Shown here: piece after piece, positions 27,564 through 36,347 of the stretch
How positions within the stretch are numbered: position 1 is the stretch's first letter
Layout: each line of letters opens with the position of its first letter
Assembly: GCA_001799395.1 (NCBI GenBank)
Contig: MGTJ01000009.1
Coordinates: 1-56,014, forward strand
Length of the DNA: 56,014 nucleotides
DNA from: Desulfobacterales bacterium RIFOXYA12_FULL_46_15
GTDB taxonomy: Bacteria > Desulfobacterota > Desulfobacteria > Desulfobacterales > Desulfobacteraceae
Direction of reading: 5' to 3'
The notes under the pieces: generated by a model
The model's input: only the letters and a program-made list of their open reading frames with translations
What the model was told of the DNA's origin: nothing
The model's database searches: none
Made by a program: the position numbers and the translations under genes

Positions 27564-29315
27564 ATGGATAAAATTGCATTATTAAAAAGGCTTTTGGATC
27601 CGAAAAAAATTGCAGTCATCGGTGCGTCAAAGTCAAAGGAAAAAGTCGGGGGAATTGTTTTCAGGCGGCTCATGGATTCAAGAAGACGCCTTTTCCCCGT
27701 AAATCCAAAGGAATCGGCCATCGACGGGTATAAGGTGAGCCCGGATATCCTGGCATTACCCAGAGATATTGATCTTGCCGTTATCACCGTGTCTGCAGAA
27801 AAGGCCGTGGAATCGGTTGAACAGTGCATTGAAAGGGGAATCCCCAATTATATTATTGTGGCCGGCGGGTTCGGGGAAGTCGGGGCTGAAGGAAGAGGTC
27901 TTGAAGACCGGTTGAAACAGCTTGCAAAAATACATCATATTAATATCCTGGGGCCTAATTCTTTGGGGATATTTCTGCCTGATGAAAATATCGATACGAT
28001 TTTTGTCGAACATGGGGATAAGGCCCTTGACCGGAAAGGAAAGGTGGCCTGCATTGTCCAAAGCGGGTCAGCGGGCGTGGAGGCTCTGGGCTATGCTTCC
28101 AATACCGGTTACGGCATGCGCGCCTTTGTGGGTCTTGGAAATAAATGCGATCTCGATGAAGTGGATTTTCTTTATTATTTTTCCCAGGATGAAAAAACAA
28201 ACTGCCTCGGGTTTTATCTTGAAAATATCGAAAAAGGCAGGGAGTTTTTAACAGCAGCCAGGAAAACCGCAAGGGAAAAACCAGTTGTGGTACTGAAAGC
28301 CGGAATGACCCACACGGCAGCCTCAGCTGTCAGTTCCCATACCGGAAAGCTGGCCGGTTCCGACAACGTGATCAGCGGGGCCTTAAAGCAGTTCGGGATT
28401 CAAAGGGTATATGATGATGAGGAATTCTGTGATGCCACCAAGGTGCTGTCCATGCTGTCCGGCGCCCCGGGCAACCGCGTGGCCGTATTGACTGCTGCAG
28501 GCGGGTATGGGGTCATGTGCACGGATTTTATTGAAAAAAAAGATGCCCGTGCTACCCTGGAAATGGCAAAATTATCCGATGATACTAAAAAAAGGATAAA
28601 GACTGCCACCTTCCCGTTTACAGCCTGTGAAAACCGGATGCATTGGCTTGAAAGCCTTGGCAATAAAAATCCGGATGAGTTTGATGCCAAGCAGCTCGTA
28701 AGCCTTTACTCCATTAAAGTTCCGCAGGGGAGGCGGCTTTTACCGTCCGACACCCTGAATACCAACGATGTCAATCCGCCCTGTGTATTAAAGGTCTGTT
28801 CTTCCGGCATCCTTCATAAAACCGATGTCCAGGGGGTCATCCTGAACAATGACCGGGAGTGCATCACCAATAATCTTGCAATTCTCCGGCATCGTTTTCC
28901 CAATGAGAATATCCTTGTTGAAAACCAGGCAGGATTTATGGGGCCTGAATTCATTGTCGGAATCATCCGGGACCCGGTTCTGGGGCATGCCGTCATGGTC
29001 GGTGCAGGCGGTGTGCTGACGGAAATTTATAATGATACGGCCTTCAGGCTGGCACCCTGTTCCATAATTGATGCGACAGACATGATTGATGAACTTGTTC
29101 TGGCCCCGGTATTTAATAATTTCAGGGGACTGACCCTGGATAAACATAAACTGGCCCTGGCTATTTCTCATATATCCCAACTGGCCCATGACCTGGGGGA
29201 CCGCTTAAACCAGCTCGATATCAACCCCATCGTCTTCAGTAAAGGCGAATGGATCGCCCTTGATGTTAAGGTGGTGCTGGAGCCAAATAATTGCAAGGTC
29301 CCCGCCTGTGCATAA
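27564..29315 (+). CDS. ADP-forming acyl-CoA synthetase-like protein, apparently missing an internal domain
   Basis: 583 residues. A CoA-binding Rossmann domain comes first (about 10-135, IAVIGASKSKEKVGG), then the ligase domain with the phosphohistidine motif SSHTGKLAGS (His259). From GNKNPDEFDAKQLVSLY (about 367) onward is the ATP-grasp domain, ending with VGAGGVLTEIYNDTAFRLAP and DINPIV. Fused acetate-CoA ligases (ADP-forming) are usually near 700 residues. Here the chain goes from PFTACEN (351-357) almost directly to the ATP-grasp start, skipping about 110-130 residues that usually follow the NPVD motif. The frame stays open, so it may be a natural short variant or an in-frame deletion. 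Strong TTAGGAGGG ribosome-binding site. Confidence 0.85.
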   Translation: MDKIALLKRLLDPKKIAVIGASKSKEKVGGIVFRRLMDSRRRLFPVNPKESAIDGYKVSPDILALPRDIDLAVITVSAEKAVESVEQCIERGIPNYIIVAGGFGEVGAEGRGLEDRLKQLAKIHHINILGPNSLGIFLPDENIDTIFVEHGDKALDRKGKVACIVQSGSAGVEALGYASNTGYGMRAFVGLGNKCDLDEVDFLYYFSQDEKTNCLGFYLENIEKGREFLTAARKTAREKPVVVLKAGMTHTAASAVSSHTGKLAGSDNVISGALKQFGIQRVYDDEEFCDATKVLSMLSGAPGNRVAVLTAAGGYGVMCTDFIEKKDARATLEMAKLSDDTKKRIKTATFPFTACENRMHWLESLGNKNPDEFDAKQLVSLYSIKVPQGRRLLPSDTLNTNDVNPPCVLKVCSSGILHKTDVQGVILNNDRECITNNLAILRHRFPNENILVENQAGFMGPEFIVGIIRDPVLGHAVMVGAGGVLTEIYNDTAFRLAPCSIIDATDMIDELVLAPVFNNFRGLTLDKHKLALAISHISQLAHDLGDRLNQLDINPIVFSKGEWIALDVKVVLEPNNCKVPACA

Positions 29316-29323
29316 AAAAAATC

Positions 29324-29620
29324 TTATTCTTCTCTTTCCATCTTTATGGCTTTCCTCGGGCAGATAAAGGCACAGATGCCACATCCTTTACAGAATTCAA
29401 GATCAATTTCAATATGGCCGTTGGCCGGGTTACGCGTGATGCAGAGTTCCGGACAGGTGATACGGCAGAGATCGCAGCTTTGGCAGAAATGGTTGCCAAG
29501 ACATCGCTGCGCCTCTTTAACAGCGGAAGGTTCATCCAGTCCTTTTTCAGGCTCAAGATGGAGACGCCGGGATTCTTCAAACTTGCATTCTTTGGGAATA
29601 ATCTGTTTTGTTTCCGTCAT
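29324..29620 (-). CDS. ferredoxin with two 4Fe-4S cluster motifs
   Basis: 98 residues. Two cluster motifs are seen: CQSCDLCRITCP and CKGCGICAFICP, giving eight cysteines, plus an extra Cys in EAQRCL. The segment before them (EPEKGLDEPSAVKEAQRCL) is the kind usually found at the C-terminal end of GltD-like flavoproteins rather than in a free ferredoxin, and such a protein is encoded 32 bp upstream. It probably carries electrons between the Kor enzyme and the flavoprotein. Last gene of the kor operon. Confidence 0.88.
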   Translation of the reverse strand: MTETKQIIPKECKFEESRRLHLEPEKGLDEPSAVKEAQRCLGNHFCQSCDLCRITCPELCITRNPANGHIEIDLEFCKGCGICAFICPRKAIKMEREE

Positions 29621-29652
29621 AATATTTATTTCAACCTTATATAATTTCTTTA

Positions 29653-31053
29653 TTATTTTAATCCGGATAAATACTCATGAACCTTGACGGCTGCTTTTTT
29701 CCCGTCAGCCATGGCTTCCACGACTGTTGAAGACCCAATGGCAAAATCACCGGCTGTAAAAATTTTGGGCAGGTTCGCGGTCAGGATGTCGGCATCCTGC
29801 AGAAAATCTTTGCCTTTCAGCCCCAATCCGTTCTTGATGCTGTCATGATCGGCTTTTTGTCCTACAGCGGAAATAATAATATCCGCAGGTATTATTATTT
29901 CCGATCCCTTGACCTGTATGGGCGTTCGCCGGCCCTGGCCGTCCGGGTCTCCCAGTTCGGTTTTGGCACAGTGAAGGCCTGTGATAACATTGTCTTGGCT
30001 GATAAATTTCAGGGGCATGGTAAAAAACCGGATATCCACACCTTCGTCCAGGGCTGCTTTGACTTCTTCCCTGTCTGCCGGTATTTCCTGGGGTCCGCGG
30101 CGGTAGATCAGGGTGACTTTGACAGCACCTTGTTTCAGGGCGGAGCGGGCCGAATCCATGGCTGCATTGCCTCCGCCCACCACAATGACCTGCCTTCCCG
30201 GTTCGATATTCATACCGTCTGCAATGCTGCGCAAAAACTGTAGGCATTCCCAATACCCTTGATACTCGCCTTCGTTTTCAAGCTCCAGTTTCAATCCTTT
30301 CCGGGTGCCTGTGGCGATGATGATTGCGTCTGTCCCTGTTTTTTCAAGATCGGATAGGGTGATATCCTTTCCAAATTCAATGCCGGTCCGGATGTCCACG
30401 CCGGTCTGCCGGATAAAATCAATATCCCTTTCCAGGATTTCGCGAGGCAGCCGGAATGCAGGAATGGCCCAGGCCGGAAGCCCGCCGGGCCGGTGATAGG
30501 ATTCGATGATCTCCACCTTGTATCCTTTTCTTGCCAGATCATAGGCAGCCGCAAGACCTGATGGCCCTGACCCGATAATGCTCACCTTCTTATTAATGGA
30601 TGCAACGGGTTTAACCGGCGTGAGGGACAAGGGTGCAAAGTCTGCAGCAAATCGTTTCAAAGACCGGATGGATAAGGCATCATCCAGGTTGCCCCGGACA
30701 CAGGCAGATTCGCAGGGGTGATGGCAGACGTACCCGCAGATGGAGGGCAGTGGGTTGGCGGCCCGGATCAGTTCCAGAGCCTCTTTATATTTTTTTCTTG
30801 CGATGAGCCGGACATAGCCGCGGACATCCTGGGAAATCGGGCAGGCGTTCTGACACTTGGGTAAGGGGAGGGTATCTTCCTCTTTTAAATGAACCTGCAT
30901 GTCTTTGTCTGAAAAAATTTTACCTCGCATGCTGTCTATTTCCTGACGCATTTCAGGCATGATTTCGGCAGGGCAGGCGTCCATGCATGCAGCACAAAAG
31001 CTGCAACGTTCAATATCAACAACCGGTTTATGTGTTCTTCCTTCTACGGCCAT
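29653..31053 (-). CDS. GltD-like FAD/NAD(P)-dependent oxidoreductase with N-terminal ferredoxin domain
   Basis: 466 residues. A single 4Fe-4S motif (CSFCAACMDACP, Cys17-Cys27) starts the protein. A Fer4_20 domain follows with CQNACP, CGYVCHHPCESACVRG and its cluster cysteines. Then come two Rossmann dinucleotide folds: VSIIGSGPSGLAAAYDLA for FAD and VIVVGGGNAAMDSARSA for NAD(P)H. A final TAGDFAIGSSTVVEAMADGKKAA closes the FAD site. It should pass electrons between ferredoxin and NAD(P)H for the 2-oxoacid oxidoreductase encoded just upstream. Glutamate synthase activity is unlikely since no large subunit is present. Confidence 0.9.
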   Translation of the reverse strand: MAVEGRTHKPVVDIERCSFCAACMDACPAEIMPEMRQEIDSMRGKIFSDKDMQVHLKEEDTLPLPKCQNACPISQDVRGYVRLIARKKYKEALELIRAANPLPSICGYVCHHPCESACVRGNLDDALSIRSLKRFAADFAPLSLTPVKPVASINKKVSIIGSGPSGLAAAYDLARKGYKVEIIESYHRPGGLPAWAIPAFRLPREILERDIDFIRQTGVDIRTGIEFGKDITLSDLEKTGTDAIIIATGTRKGLKLELENEGEYQGYWECLQFLRSIADGMNIEPGRQVIVVGGGNAAMDSARSALKQGAVKVTLIYRRGPQEIPADREEVKAALDEGVDIRFFTMPLKFISQDNVITGLHCAKTELGDPDGQGRRTPIQVKGSEIIIPADIIISAVGQKADHDSIKNGLGLKGKDFLQDADILTANLPKIFTAGDFAIGSSTVVEAMADGKKAAVKVHEYLSGLK

Positions 31054-31057
31054 GGGT

Positions 31058-31624
31058 TTACTCTTTCCTATTCATATGGTTTTGAATGTTAACTCCGATC
31101 TTTTGCCCCAGCGCCAGGGCTTTTTGGTTGATCGCCAGAAACCGCTCGGCACTGTTTTCTTCCAGCGCTTTTTTGAGGGATGTTTGACTGGTAAGCCCTG
31201 TCAGGACGGCTGAAGCGGCCAGCATAACCATGTTGGCGGCCTGCTTGTTGTTCAGATCCTTGATGGCCCTGTCTGTGGCAGGAACGCCGATCTGGATGGC
31301 CTTGGTCAAAGTTTCAGGTTTGACCAGGAGATCGTCATAGATGACCAATGCATTTTCTTCAGATAGCTGCCCGATTGATTCCTGATAGGCTTTCTGGGAA
31401 AAGGCGATGAGGATATCCGTACTGATCATGTGGGGGAATTTGATTTGATCCTCAGCCACAATCACGTCATACCGGGCGGTTCCGCCCCTGGCCTGGGCGC
31501 CATAGGCACTTGATCCGGCCACCCAGCGGCCGTCTTTGATGGCGGAATGGGCTAAAATCGTTCCGGCCAGCACCACACCCTGTCCGCCGAATCCTATCAG
31601 GCGGACTTGTTTGACTTTACTCAT
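31058..31624 (-). CDS. korC: 2-oxoacid:ferredoxin oxidoreductase gamma subunit
   Basis: 188 residues of the POR gamma/IOR beta family: IGFGGQGVVLAGTILAHSAI at the start, GSSAYGAQARGGTARYDVIV, then KDLNNKQAANMVMLAASAVLTG. It completes the two-subunit catalytic core made by the alpha and beta genes. Its start overlaps the end of the beta gene by eight bases. Confidence 0.92.
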   Translation of the reverse strand: MSKVKQVRLIGFGGQGVVLAGTILAHSAIKDGRWVAGSSAYGAQARGGTARYDVIVAEDQIKFPHMISTDILIAFSQKAYQESIGQLSEENALVIYDDLLVKPETLTKAIQIGVPATDRAIKDLNNKQAANMVMLAASAVLTGLTSQTSLKKALEENSAERFLAINQKALALGQKIGVNIQNHMNRKE

Positions 31625-32378
31625 GGTTAAACTCTCCTGTAATGATCTTGGTCTTTAAAACAGCCTTATCCATTCCTGCCGCTTCTTCCATGGTAATGCA
31701 GTCCTTCATCAGGGCTTTAAGCATCTGTACTGATGAATCGGCCCGGTTTCTGCGGCCATACTGTGTCGGGCAAGGTGAAAGGGCTTCAACAAAGGTAAAG
31801 GTTTCCATATTCAGGGCCTTTTTAATAGCTGCCATCAGGACCAGGGGCTGGGTAACGCTGAAGCGGGCTGCATATTCAGCCCCGGCACCCAATACCAGGC
31901 GGCAGAGGTCAAAGGGGCGGTACGGGTTGCCTTCACCAGTGGTAGCCGTTATGGCACCCAGGGGAGACGTGGATGCCACCTGGCCTCCGGTCATGCCGTA
32001 GATCATATTGTTGGCACAGATCACGGTCAGGTTGGTATTTCTACGGGCTGCATGGATCAGGTGATTGCCGCCGATGGAGGTCAGATCTCCATCCCCGCTG
32101 ATGACGATTACTTTCAGTTTAGGGTTGGCTGCCTTGGCGCCGGTGGCAAAGGCAATGGCCCGGCCGTGAAGGGTATGAAGGGTATCCCCGTTAAAGTGGG
32201 GGCTGGGAATCCAGGCTGCACACCCGATACCGGAAACAAATAGAACGTTTTTCATATCCAGTTGCAGATCTGCAATGGCCCGTAAAATGATGTTCATCAA
32301 AATCCCATGCCCGCAACCCGGGCAGAAGGGGGTTGATTTAATTTCCTGCCGTAAATAGGCATCAAGATCCCTTGCCAT
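31617..32378 (-). CDS. korB: 2-oxoacid:ferredoxin oxidoreductase beta (TPP-binding) subunit
   Basis: 253 residues. The TPP/Mg2+ site is visible as ISGDGDLTSIGGNHLIHAARRN (GDGD then N) and NNMIYGMTGGQ, and the CPGCGHG motif near residue 19 is a cluster-binding type segment. The size and sequence style match KorB of the 2-oxoglutarate or general 2-oxoacid group rather than pyruvate enzymes. Start and stop overlap the neighbouring subunit genes. Confidence 0.92.
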   Translation of the reverse strand: MARDLDAYLRQEIKSTPFCPGCGHGILMNIILRAIADLQLDMKNVLFVSGIGCAAWIPSPHFNGDTLHTLHGRAIAFATGAKAANPKLKVIVISGDGDLTSIGGNHLIHAARRNTNLTVICANNMIYGMTGGQVASTSPLGAITATTGEGNPYRPFDLCRLVLGAGAEYAARFSVTQPLVLMAAIKKALNMETFTFVEALSPCPTQYGRRNRADSSVQMLKALMKDCITMEEAAGMDKAVLKTKIITGEFNHE

Positions 32379-33523
32379 TATAAAATCCTTTCTATGTGCG
32401 CTATGATTTCTTTTGGATGAATAATTCTGCCGTTGGTCTGGTGATAGGGGACGACCTCACAGTCTGCATATTTTTGAATTTCCCCGTAAACCTGTCCGCT
32501 GTTCATTTCCGGAACAAAAAGTTTTTTGCCTTGGGAACTCACTTTTTTAATCAGGTGATCGGCAAAGGGCCAGATGGTTTTTAAACGAAGAAGCCCGGCT
32601 TTTTTACCGGATTTGCGAAGCTGATCCACGGCAAAAAAAGCACTCCGGGCAGTGAACCCATAGGCAATGACGATCACATCCGCGTCATCCAGATAATAAG
32701 ATTCACTCTGTACGATTTTATCCCGGTGATCTAAGATTTTATGGTTAAGGCGGCCCACCAGTTTTTCCTGCACACCGGGGTCATCGGTTTTGCGGACCCC
32801 GAATTCATTATGGGTGGACCCTGTGACCGTAATGCTTTCACCTTCTCCAAAAGACGGCATGGGCGGTACCCCGTCTTTTTCTTCTGTGCCAAAGGGGGCT
32901 GCCCCGCTTTTTTTATATCGGTTTATTATCCGGACAGTGGGGCCGACATCCATACGTTCCCGAAGATGGCCCACAGCTTCATCGCTCATGACAAAAACCG
33001 GAACCCGGTATTGCTCGGAAAGATTAAAGGCATCAATGGTCTGGTCATACATCTCCTGAACCGACCAGGGTGAAAAGGCTATGATCTCATAATCCCCATG
33101 AGATCCCCATTTAGCCTGCATCAGATCACCGCTCCCGACCTTGGTGGCCTGACCCGTACAGGGGCCGGCCCGTTGAATATCCACAATCACCAATGGTGTT
33201 TCCGTGAAAACACCGTACCCGATGGCTTCCTGCATCAGGCTGAACCCGGGTCCCGATGTTGCGGTCATGGACTTGGCGCCGGACCAGGCCGCTCCCACAA
33301 CCGAGCAGATGGATGCAATTTCATCTTCCATTTGCATGAACACACCGGATACCTCTTTGAGCCGCTGTGACATACGTTCCATGATTTCGCTGGAAGGCGT
33401 GATGGGATAGCCTGCATAATACCGGCAGCCTGCAGCAATGGCACCTTCTGCAGCGGCTTCATTACCTGTAAAAAAATAACTGCCCGGAGGTAGAGTGCTT
33501 TTTATTTCCTGCATTTTGTTCAT
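32378..33523 (-). CDS. korA: 2-oxoacid:ferredoxin oxidoreductase alpha subunit
   Basis: 381 residues, transketolase pyrimidine-binding domain followed by the domain II/C-terminal region: GNEAAAEGAIAAGCRYYAGYPITPSSEIME, MEDEIASI, TSGPGFSLMQEAIGYG and FVPEMNSGQVYGEI. It forms the catalytic core with KorB. The natural substrate could be 2-oxoglutarate, fitting the adjacent histidine pathway that ends in glutamate, or a branched or aryl 2-oxoacid; sequence alone does not decide. First gene of the five-gene operon; three 12-bp repeats lie 73-132 bp upstream. Confidence 0.92.
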   Translation of the reverse strand: MNKMQEIKSTLPPGSYFFTGNEAAAEGAIAAGCRYYAGYPITPSSEIMERMSQRLKEVSGVFMQMEDEIASICSVVGAAWSGAKSMTATSGPGFSLMQEAIGYGVFTETPLVIVDIQRAGPCTGQATKVGSGDLMQAKWGSHGDYEIIAFSPWSVQEMYDQTIDAFNLSEQYRVPVFVMSDEAVGHLRERMDVGPTVRIINRYKKSGAAPFGTEEKDGVPPMPSFGEGESITVTGSTHNEFGVRKTDDPGVQEKLVGRLNHKILDHRDKIVQSESYYLDDADVIVIAYGFTARSAFFAVDQLRKSGKKAGLLRLKTIWPFADHLIKKVSSQGKKLFVPEMNSGQVYGEIQKYADCEVVPYHQTNGRIIHPKEIIAHIERIL

Positions 33524-33595
33524 AAGTCCCCTAAAAATCCAAAAAATTGTTTTTCTTAACGATTTACAACGAAGACATCATAAATGTAATTTAAA

Positions 33596-33655
33596 ATAAA
33601 ATCAAATATAAAATCAAATTTTTTTTGATTAAAGGAATTCCTTATAAAATCAAAT
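33596..33655. repeat. three 12-bp direct repeats in the korA upstream region
   Basis: ATAAAATCAAAT occurs perfectly three times: 33596-33607 and 33608-33619 in tandem, and 33644-33655, exactly 36 bp (three units) after the second. An inverted-looking TTTGATT lies between copies two and three. Position upstream of korA suggests binding sites for a regulator or a curved A/T element. Confidence 0.7.
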
Positions 33656-33679
33656 TCAGAAATTTAGTAAATACAGAGG

Positions 33680-35050
33680 CTATCGAGGTGAGATGAATAT
33701 TTTTCCAGGGTTTTTTCCAGGGATTTTTTTGTACCGGCCATACAGAAGATCATCCATTAAAAGGGCAATTTTCTGGTTCAGGGGATTTCTGGAGATATAA
33801 AACCGGACCGCCTTATGAATCAGGGTATCAGGTTTGGTGTAAGGGCAGGCTGATATGCAAAGGCCACAGTCGGAGCCGATTGTTTTCCAGTATGAAAAGC
33901 ATTTTTCCTGAAGGATGGACCAGTGGCGGACATTCCGGCTGGAAGGCTCCTCACCCTTGCTGATGGATTTGGATGGGCAGTTGTCTGCACATTTTTTACA
34001 GATCCTGCAGAATTCTCCCATGTAAAGGTCAGGCTTCTGCGGGGAATCTGGCAGCTCAAGATCGGTTGTCACAATTGCCAGCCTGACGCAGGGGCCATGG
34101 GTCCGGTGCATGAAGAGTCCCATCCGGCCAAGTTCTCCAAGACCTGATTCAACGGCAATGGGAACACACAGGACATCGTAATTGGCATCATTGTGGGCCC
34201 GGGCCCGGTATCCAAACTGCCGGATATAGGCAGCAACAATGTTGGAAATTTTGGCAGCTTCCACGTATTTTTGGGCTGATTCCTGTAGCACACAGCTTGT
34301 AGGGGATTGTTTGATCATTTCAACCCTCATGGGAACGACGATGGTAATGGCGGTTGTATAGGTCTGGTCGGTTTTGTCGCCCCAGGTTGCTGCATGTCTG
34401 CCTTTATGGCTGTAGTAATGATGGGGTTTTAATTTAAGAAACGCCACATCTGAGGCACCATAGAATTTTGCAAACCCGGTAAGAGTTCTGCTGAAAATAA
34501 CGGCATCTATATTTTTTTGTTCCTTTGCCGGGTTTCCGATTGAAAGCGGGATGGATCTTTCCAGATATTCAAAAGCTGCCCCAAAGACGGGAGCTGTATA
34601 TGGATCATGATAGATTTGTTCCTTTGATCCAAAGTCGGGTTTTCGATGAATCTGGCGGTCCGCGGATTCATTTTCCGGCCGCATGGCATAGTAAATTTTC
34701 ATCAATCCCGGATAGTTCCGGATATTGTTCCTTGCAAACAAGGTATCCCGTTCATCGTATGGGGTTACGTTCCGGATATCTCTCAGGAGCGGGCTATCCG
34801 GAAAATAGCGAAGGATAGATATAAAACAGAAAAGGCAGACAAGGGATATTATGCTGATATTTACAGGACGAAAAGCATCCGGTTCATAAAGAAAAATGAT
34901 CCAGACAAAGGCGTTCAGGAGAAATAAACCCGATGAAATGAAAAATGCCCGGAATTTTTTTTCGTTAAAGGAGGATATGCCAAGCAGGAGAAAAAAAAGA
35001 CTTGTGAGGACAAGGATGATGCCGTTAATATAAATGAGGATGCCGGTCAT
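33680..35050 (-). CDS. membrane-anchored reductive dehalogenase-like corrinoid/FeS protein
   Basis: 456 residues. Three N-terminal membrane helices (about 3-25, 36-54, 63-82) replace the usual TAT signal; no RRxFxK motif is seen. The RdhA-like catalytic region follows: HYYSHKGR (about 211-218, with Tyr residues possibly equivalent to the active-site Tyr), YIRQFGYRARAH, VPIAVESGLGELGRMG and LAIVTTDLELP. Two 4Fe-4S motifs complete it, CRICKKCADNCP (Cys348-Cys358) and a second set of Cys384, Cys395, Cys398 and Cys402. This architecture looks like an RdhB-type anchor fused to RdhA. QueG is a distant relative but lacks the anchor. It lies 23 bp after hutI and may be transcribed with it. Substrate unknown. 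Confidence 0.82.
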   Translation of the reverse strand: MTGILIYINGIILVLTSLFFLLLGISSFNEKKFRAFFISSGLFLLNAFVWIIFLYEPDAFRPVNISIISLVCLFCFISILRYFPDSPLLRDIRNVTPYDERDTLFARNNIRNYPGLMKIYYAMRPENESADRQIHRKPDFGSKEQIYHDPYTAPVFGAAFEYLERSIPLSIGNPAKEQKNIDAVIFSRTLTGFAKFYGASDVAFLKLKPHHYYSHKGRHAATWGDKTDQTYTTAITIVVPMRVEMIKQSPTSCVLQESAQKYVEAAKISNIVAAYIRQFGYRARAHNDANYDVLCVPIAVESGLGELGRMGLFMHRTHGPCVRLAIVTTDLELPDSPQKPDLYMGEFCRICKKCADNCPSKSISKGEEPSSRNVRHWSILQEKCFSYWKTIGSDCGLCISACPYTKPDTLIHKAVRFYISRNPLNQKIALLMDDLLYGRYKKIPGKNPGKIFISPR

Positions 35051-35073
35051 AGATTTTTCTTTGTTAAAATCGG

Positions 35074-36342
35074 TTAATCATCAAGGTTGCGGTGATAGAT
35101 ATGTCCTTTTATCATGATCTTGTCAACAGGAGAAAGCCCGGCAAGGTAGCAGAGATCAGAAGGCTCATCAATGTCCCAGACCACCAGATCGGCATCTTTT
35201 CCCGGTTCAAGGCTACCCTTGGCATGTTCAAGGCCAAGGGCTTTTGCCCCGTTGATGGTTGCACCCAGCAAAGCCTCTTCACAGGTGAGACCAAACAGGA
35301 TACAGGCCATGTTCAGGATAAGCGTCATGGAATGAACCGGGCTTGAGCCCGGATTCAGATCCGTGGACACGGCCATGGGAATTTTCAGATCCCTGAAAAC
35401 CTGAACCAGGGGCTTTTGTTTTTCTTTCAGATAATAAAATGCGCCGGGCAGAAGAACGGCCGTCACCTTATGCCGGGCCATTTTAGTTGCACTGCTCAGG
35501 GATAAATATTCCAGGTGATCACAGGAAAGGGCATTGAACCGGGATGCCAGGGCAGCCCCGCCGGAATCGGATAATTGCTCGGCATGGAGCTTGACCCTGA
35601 GCCCGAGGGCTTTTGCAGCCTGAAAGACTCTTTTTGTCTGTTCAAGGGAAAAGGCAATGCGTTCACAGAACACATCCACGGCAGTTGCAATCCCTTGCTC
35701 TTTTATTTTCGGCAGCATGGTCTTTGTGACCAGATCAATATAACCGTCTGAATTGTCCCTGAATTCCGGAGGCAAGGCATGGGCACCCAGAAAGGTGGGT
35801 TCAATGCGCAGGGGAAATGCTTTTTTCAATTCATGGATGACCTCAAGAATTTTTATTTCCGTCTCAAGATTAAGCCCGTAACCGGATTTGATTTCAAGGG
35901 TGGTGATGCCCTGAAGAAGCAGGGTTTTGACCCTTTTTGAGGCAAGGTGCAGAAGGTCTTCCCGTGATGCGCCCCGTGTGGCTTTGACTGTTGAGGCAAT
36001 CCCCCCGCCCTTTTTTGAAATCTCTTCATAGGTGGCACCGTTAAGACGCATTTCAAATTCATGGGATCTTGATCCGGCCCAGACAAGATGGGTATGACAA
36101 TCCACAAATCCTGGCAGAATCCATCGATCACGGCAGTCAATGATTTCTTTACATCGGGTGCTGTAGTTTTCGGGCAGGTCTTTTTTTTGCCCTGCCCATG
36201 AGATTTTTCCCCCGGAAACAGCCAGTGCTCCGTTTTTGATAATGGAAAGACCCTTACCGGCCATGGTGGCAAGATGGCAGTTTGTAAAACAGGTATCAAT
36301 TTTTTCAGGCAGGGAAATTTTCATCTTTGACAAAGGCTCCAC
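35074..36342 (-). CDS. hutI: imidazolonepropionase
   Basis: 422 residues of the amidohydrolase superfamily: DCHTHLVWAGSRSHEFEMRLNGATYEEI (metal HxH), LEIKSGYGLNLETE, FLGAHALPPE, KLHAEQLSDSGG, DHLEYLS and VSTDLNPGSSP. These are the specific HutI motifs. It opens the imidazolone ring to give N-formimino-glutamate, the third step of histidine breakdown. It starts 5 bp after the hutU stop. Confidence 0.96.
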   Translation of the reverse strand: MEPLSKMKISLPEKIDTCFTNCHLATMAGKGLSIIKNGALAVSGGKISWAGQKKDLPENYSTRCKEIIDCRDRWILPGFVDCHTHLVWAGSRSHEFEMRLNGATYEEISKKGGGIASTVKATRGASREDLLHLASKRVKTLLLQGITTLEIKSGYGLNLETEIKILEVIHELKKAFPLRIEPTFLGAHALPPEFRDNSDGYIDLVTKTMLPKIKEQGIATAVDVFCERIAFSLEQTKRVFQAAKALGLRVKLHAEQLSDSGGAALASRFNALSCDHLEYLSLSSATKMARHKVTAVLLPGAFYYLKEKQKPLVQVFRDLKIPMAVSTDLNPGSSPVHSMTLILNMACILFGLTCEEALLGATINGAKALGLEHAKGSLEPGKDADLVVWDIDEPSDLCYLAGLSPVDKIMIKGHIYHRNLDD

Positions 36343-36347
36343 AAGGT

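Noticed and set aside
33596-33655. Short regular repeats considered as a CRISPR remnant
   Set aside because: Units are 12 bp with no spacers between the first two and no cas genes in the window. A regulatory array is more likely.
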